A stretch of DNA of 64,000 nt from Sarcophilus harrisii (Eukaryota > Chordata > Mammalia > Dasyuromorphia > Dasyuridae), in assembly GCF_902635505.1 (NCBI RefSeq), contig NC_045431.1:15655001-15719000 (forward strand), written 5' to 3'. The notes under the pieces are model-generated. The model did not search any database, was not told where the DNA came from, and saw only the letters and a program-made list of their open reading frames with translations. The position numbers and the translations under genes were made by a program. Positions 59,201-64,000 of the stretch are shown here, one piece after another; the stretch's first letter is position 1, and each line of letters opens with the position of its first letter.

Positions 59201-62114
59201 TGATCAATGCTGATGGACCTGGCTCTTTTCAATTGATTGGGGCCAATAGTAACAGAACTTATGATGGAAATGAGCCTATGAGGATTGAACATAATATTTT
59301 CATCTTTGTTGTTGTTGCTATTTGCTGGCTTCTTTTTTTTATTTATCATTTTTCCCATTTTTGATCTGATTTTTTTCTTCTGTAGCATGATAAATGTGGA
59401 AATTTGTTTAGAAGAACTGTACATGTTTAATCTATACTGGATCACTTGCTAAGTAGGGAGGGAGGGAGAAAAATTTGGAACACAAGGTTTTGCAAGGGTG
59501 AATGTTGAAAACTATTTTTGCATGTATTTTGAAAAATAAAAAGCTATTATAAAAGAAAGGAATAAAACAACCACAAAATTATGATTAATAACAATTCTAA
59601 AAGATTCATGATGGAAAAATGCAATTCACCTTTAGAGCGAGCACTGTTGGATTCTAAGAGCAAATTGAAGCAATTTCCTTTTTTTCTTCTTGTTGCTATT
59701 ACACAATATGGCAAATGTAGAAATATATTTTGCATGACTTCATGTGCATAATGGTTAATATTATTTCTTCTCAATTCATGAGGTAGAGGGAAGAGAAAAA
59801 AGAATTTGGAAATAAAAGTTTTATTATTTTATTTATTTATTTTTATTATTATAATATCTTTTTATTTACAAAACATATGCATGGATAATTTTTCAACTTT
59901 GGTCCTTGCAAAACCTTCTGTTCCAACTTTTCCCCTCCTTTCTCCCACCCCTCCCCTAGATGGCAGGTAGTTCAACATGTTAAATATGTTAAAGTATATG
60001 TTAAATACAATATATGTAAGCATATTTGTACAATTATCTTGCTACACAAGAAAAATCAGATCTAGAAAGAAAGGGGAAAAAAAACCTGAGAAGGAAAACA
60101 AAAATGCAAACAATAATAGAAAGAGTGGAAATTCTATGTTGTGGTCCACATTCATTTTCCATAGTTCTCTCTCTGGGTGTAGCTGATTTTCTTCTTTACT
60201 GAACAATTAGAACTGGTTTGAATCATCCCATTGTTGAAGAGAGCCACATCCATCAGGGTTGATCATCGTATAATCTTGTTGCAGGGTATAATAATCTCCT
60301 GGTTCTGCTTAGGAAATTAAACCTTTTTTTAAAAAATAGTTAAAATAATAGTATTGGGTGAAACATGAAACTGAATTAAACTTCAAAATGTAAACCAAAA
60401 TAATCATGAAAGAATAGAAGTAACAAACATTTATTAAGCACTTACTATAGTGCTTAATTTGCAAGTGTTATTTCATTAGAGCCCCCAACAGTCCTTTGAG
60501 GCTGTGATTATTATTCTAATCTTTTTCAACTGAGGAACCTGAAGTCTATTGACTTGAGATGGTCCCAGAACCAGTAGTGTCTAAGACTATGTTTAAACTC
60601 AGATCTTCTTAACTCTAGACGGAGAACCCTCTACTGTCACTCTTTCTATAAAACTATATGACATTCTAGAGTAACTGTCTTGTCCTTTTCTCTTTGCGTT
60701 TTCTCCTTACTCCAGGGCTTTTGCAGGAGCTACTGTCCATGACTTCTTTAACTGGCTGTCGGTGCTGGTGCTCCTGCCCATGGAGGTGGTCACAGGCTAC
60801 CTCCTCAGTATCACTCGTGTCATTATTGACTATTTTCACATCAACAGTGGAGAAGATGCTCCGGAACTGCTGAAAGTCCTCACCAAACCCTTAACAAAAC
60901 TCATCATCCAGGTGGGCATCAAGACTCCCTGATTTTAAGTCTGAGCCAGTAAGAGGGTAAAAAAATCAATAAGTGTGATACACCTGGTTCTCTTGGAAGG
61001 GGAATTAACAGTTGTCTCCTTTCCTAAGCTATTGGTCCTAATAGGGTGCTTCTCACCCTTGCGTCTTTCTCATTTTATTGTGTAGGTGAATGGAGCTAAG
61101 AAGCAAGCACTAGGTTGCTTCAAGCATCGAGTTTTGTTTGTTACCACCATTCTGGCCAAAGGAGAGACTCAACTGGTCTGCTATTTTGTACCTGATGCTT
61201 CTGTTTTTGTTTTTGTTTTTTTATCTTGCCCCAACAGTATTGGCTTTCAGTAGGTCAATATTTTGGTAGATAGACCCTCAGATCAGGTCAAGCTATTTTC
61301 CGAGGGATGCCTCCTGACAGCAGCAATCAACCAAAAAGCATTTATTAAATCCTTACCATGGGCCAGGTACTAAAGGAGACGAAGACAGAATAAAAGATCC
61401 CCACTGATAAGCTGGTGATGCACTGGGCCCTCTAGAATGGGGCAAAAGAGTCTATCGGGTTAAGATGAGGAAAGGTCACGTTGTGTAAGTGTGATCTTCT
61501 GGAAATGAGACCTGTTTTTTTTTTTTTCTTAGATATTGGAGCTTCTAGGAGAGTAATTAATTTTTCAGTCACAAATCATAGCTGAGGAACAGGCTAACTC
61601 TTTTTTTTTTTCATATCTGTTGTTTTTCTCAGCTGGATAAAAAAGTCATATTTGAAATTGCCGCAGGAAATGAGGCAGCAAAAATCAAAAGCCTGGTAAA
61701 GATTTGGTGTAAAACTTCAAAAAATGTGGTAAGTATCAGAAAATGATTCAAAGGATATAGGTGGGGGACTGAGAATCTTCTGTTCCTCCTGTGATGTTGA
61801 GGGATTGTAAATGCTATTGGTGTTCTATAAATTTAGTGCCCTGGAGTAAAGGGAAAGTGAGGTAAAGAAGAGGGTAAAAGTGGGGATGCAATGGCCAGTG
61901 GGGACATATCTTCAGTGCTGTAAATTGTATCTTTACATAGAAAACCACCCTTATTAAGAGGTATTCTTTTTCCTTCTGTGTGGTGTCATGTAGTCTTTAA
62001 GCAACATTACTGTAGCCTTCCGAGAAAATTGTTCCTCTCCCACTTTATGCTGGACCGAAGGGAACTTGACCTGGACACTCCACAACATAACATATAAAGA
62101 GAACATTGAAAAAT
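52256..62114 (+). CDS. SLC34A2: SLC34A2-like copy 3: exons 4-9 only, partial
   Basis: Exons: 52256-52384, 52657-52800, 53871-53982, 60716-60911, 61633-61728, 61994-62114. Each has exactly the length, phase and GT-AG borders of the matching exon in copies 1 and 2 (129, 144, 112, 196, 96, 121), and the joined frame has no stop. It encodes membrane parts with [18 protein letters not shown] and FAGATVHD unchanged, and a loop with four N-glycosylation sites (the first site, near 304 in copies 1 and 2, is lost). Divergence is high (about 15 differences in the 96-base exon 8). The ATG exon and exon 3 are not found between 43.9 and 51.5 kb, and exon 10, expected about 300 bases on, is not seen up to 64,000. 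It is either a gene with a new start and a long intron 9, or a dying copy. Conserved frames argue that it was under constraint for most of its life. Confidence 0.75.
53348..53368. repeat. Poly(T) tract, intron 5 of copy 3
   Basis: About 21 T bases, possibly the tail of an antisense retroposon. No partner element is clear. Confidence 0.8.
54515..54690 (+). mobile_element. Mar-1/RTE-tail SINE, sense, intron 6 of copy 3
   Basis: 'ctggaccatctccagtcatc', 'ggctctggaggggaaagtga' and 'gatatcatggtcttttttga' match the marsupial Mar-1/RTE tail. Confidence 0.7.
54990..59550 (+). mobile_element. Mosaic of several sense L1 copies, intron 6 of copy 3
   Basis: There are at least two L1 5' regions ('gactctgggaagatggcaga' at about 55,665; ORF1-leader-like 'aagaagcaggatgaaaaaat' at about 55,600). 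A near-duplicate ORF1 piece, 'atatcaagaaaataataaaa', occurs at about 55,045 and 56,885. 3' ends lie at about 56,920-57,310, 58,200-58,630 and 59,090-59,545. All are decayed and none could be active. With the fragment at 59,840-60,310 they account for most of the 6.7 kb intron, which is only 0.84 kb in copies 1 and 2. Confidence 0.7.
56144..56202. repeat. (TG)n(TA)n microsatellite
   Basis: A GT run passes into AT units, with further loose GT-rich sequence to about 56,350. Confidence 0.93.
59840..60310 (-). mobile_element. L1 3' end, antisense, intron 6 of copy 3
   Basis: 'tttacaaaacatatgcatgg', 'cccctagatggcaggtag' and 'tataatcttgttgcagggta' are the reverse of the same 3' UTR type as at 33.7 and 47.9 kb. 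Confidence 0.8.
60420..60650 (-). repeat. MIR-like repeat, antisense
   Basis: 'acatttattaagcacttact', 'tttcaactgaggaacctgaa' and 'taaactcagatcttctta' fit an old MIR-type SINE next to exon 7 of copy 3. Confidence 0.5.
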
Positions 62115-63540
62115 GTGAGTAGAAAATTGATTGGAAATTCATCTTTCCTGAATTTCTAACTTCATGCTCCTTTTTTGCTAGGACAAGTGCTGGACAAAAG
62201 AAATCTTAGGTATATAAGTCCCATGAAACAGAACTATAGGAGGCCCGGGAAGATTTAACAGTCATCAGCATAGCTCAGACTGCTCACTCTCTGTGTTTAC
62301 TCCTCCTCCTCCATCAGTGATTGATAGCAAGATAGTCCTTGATGTGACAACTGACTGCCAGACCAAAAAGACAACTCTGTAAAAGGAGTATTGAAAGTAG
62401 TATCCTTGGGGAGGAGAAGGTGGCTAGGACTATTCTAAGGAATAACTAATCTTCTCTTTGATGCAAATGAACACTTTCTGTACTGGTGATATAGGAGGGC
62501 AGGGCAAAGAGCTCAAAAAAAAAAAAAATCCTCATTGCATTTGTTTGGTCTTCTCTGTAACACTGGTCCAGACTGGCCTCTGAGGCATTTGGAAGTTCTG
62601 ACCCAAGTCTAAAACAAGTCAGACAGCTCTTAGGAAAATAGGTTGGAGGCAGGGAAAAGTCAGCTTTCACATGGAGTTCTTATGTACACTCGAGTCATTT
62701 AGGCAATGGCCTCTGAGACCCAGGCCATCTTTGTTCATATGGATCCCAAATATATGCAGGACATCGTTCTGACTTTCTGACAATAATCCTGATGCTCAAA
62801 GGGCCCTGAGAATTCATCTACCCAATACTTTAGCTCCTGGCATTGGGTGTATTAACTTACCTGCCTCGAGGGAAATATTATTATCCCCATTTTATAAAAC
62901 ATGGGGAATACAGTCCAGAAAGTCCTGGGGGTCTTTGAAATCCTTTTGGAGGGTCTACAAATTTATTTTGAAAGTGATAAATATCTCTAAATAGAACCCA
63001 CATAAACAAAAAGTCTTTGGGCAGCTCCTCCATTGTTTTTAATGGCATGAAGATACTGAGAACAGAAGCTGTCATCTCACTAGTTAATGGCAGATTAGTT
63101 GCTAGGATGTCCTTTGCGTCACACCCCACTGGCTCCTAGATACTATTCCTAGCTTGAGTGACATGTATGAAGACTAGTGCTGTTCCTTCTAGTATTAAAT
63201 TCTGACATTTACTGGCTTTTCTTCTCCCAGGGAGTTAGCTCTCCATTGCTGGATTTATTTTAGACTCTGAATAGGGGATATTCTAGGGAGTTTCATTAAC
63301 TCTTTGGTCTTGCTAGGATAAAATCCGTAAAATTTCCTTCATTCCAAGTTTAATCAATTAGTTAAGCATATTTTGGGACACTCCATTTCATGGAAATCAG
63401 GGAGATTTATTAAAGACTAACTGAGTCTTGGTCCTAAGGGTTCAAAAGATTTTTTTTTTGAGAGGCAAGATCTGTAAGCATGTCCATGTGCATGATAGAA
63501 ATAGAAAAAGATAGATTTGAATTTCAGATTCCATATTACA
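62115..63540. other. No exon seen after exon 9 of copy 3
   Basis: I looked for exon 10 (it should start with a completed Cys codon and encode a block like [12 protein letters not shown]) and did not find it on the plus strand. Old MIR-like traces lie near 62,870-62,930. Otherwise the sequence is not recognised. Confidence 0.5.
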
Positions 63541-63544
63541 GTGG

Positions 63545-63720
63545 AAAGAGCCTGAGTTGTAAAAGTCAGAGGAACCTGAATTGAATTTTGAACTCTGTTG
63601 CCTGATGTACATGTGACTGTGGGCAAGTCGCTTAAACTCTTCCTGGGTCTTGATTTTCTTATGTGTAAAATGAGTGGGCTTGAGATGGCCTCTCTTGTCT
63701 CTTCCAGCAATAAAATTCTG
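63545..63720 (+). repeat. CORE-SINE/MIR, sense
   Basis: 'gactgtgggcaagtcgctta', 'cttatgtgtaaaatgagtgg' and a final 'agcaataaaattctggttct' follow the MIR/Ther order. Confidence 0.7.
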
Positions 63721-63899
63721 GTTCTATAGGTTCAAGAGTTAAATTTTAAAATATTCTGCTATGTACTAAAATGTCTAGTTTACTGCTAGGGAGTAATTTA
63801 GGAATTGGGGCTCAAATATAGCTCCATCAATTTGAACAATGTTCTCCTCAGTGGATGGTGCTCTGGACCCAGAATTCTGTATTAGTGTCCCAGTTTTTT

Positions 63900-64000
63900 G
63901 CATAAATATAAATAGACATTTATATATAAAATTATATAATTATATCTAATATAATATATAAAATACAAATTTATATATAAATATAAATTTTAAAAGTAAA
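63900..64000. repeat. AT-rich low-complexity tract at window end
   Basis: Repeated ATATAAAT/TTATATA units run off the right edge. Confidence 0.85.

Noticed and set aside
52256-62114. Calling copy 3 a definite pseudogene
   Set aside because: All six visible exons keep exact length, phase, splice sites and open frame with key motifs. The missing ends may be outside the window or replaced by new exons.
62115-64000. Exon 10 of SLC34A2 copy 3
   Set aside because: No sequence matching the 168-base exon 10 of copies 1 and 2 was found. It may lie beyond the window or be lost.

Overview
The window is vertebrate nuclear DNA, most likely from a marsupial. The gene content is a mammalian intron-rich SLC34 transporter. 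The repeats are marsupial-style: long L1 fragments, RTE/Bov-B pieces, CORE-SINEs and tRNA-headed SINEs, one ERV LTR, and no Alu or B1. I cannot name the species.

The window holds three head-to-tail, plus-strand copies of a gene for the sodium-dependent phosphate cotransporter NaPi-IIb (SLC34A2). Copy 1 has a promoter and exon 1 at about 2.3-2.7 kb and coding exons 2-13 at 3,734-13,699 (about 663 aa). Copy 2 has a promoter at about 20.5 kb and coding exons at 22,651-32,728 (about 750 aa with a long tail). Copy 3 has a promoter and exon 1 at about 40.7-41.1 kb and exons 4-9 at 52,256-62,114. Its exons 2-3 are not visible, and exons 10-13 are absent or lie beyond the window. Copies 1 and 2 have the same coding length in every exon from 2 to 12, and copy 3 matches those lengths in exons 4-9. 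Both QSSS repeats, the GANIGTS segment and the A-x-A-x-x-x-D electrogenicity triad can be read in copies 1 and 2.

The copies differ in informative ways. Copies 1 and 2 are a recent pair, with patches of near identity that look like gene conversion. Copy 3 is old in its body (roughly 15% different in exon 8 by hand count), but its promoter, exon 1 and first ~1 kb of intron 1 are only about 5% different from copy 2, so it is a mosaic. Copy 1 has a TGTAAAAA in place of the TATA box kept by copies 2 and 3, an inverted block in intron 1, and a 4-base frameshift in the cytoplasmic tail. Copy 2 has lost the AATAAA seen after copy 1 and reads on into a long new tail.

The intergenic parts (1-2.2 kb, 14.2-20.4 kb, 33-40.6 kb) and the large introns of copy 3 (43.9-51.2 kb and 54-60.6 kb) are repeat graveyards. 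They include an antisense LTR cut by the left window edge, a degraded 7SL RNA copy, a 5'-truncated L1 with a clean 13-bp target duplication, RTE and CR1/L2-type LINE pieces, and several microsatellites.
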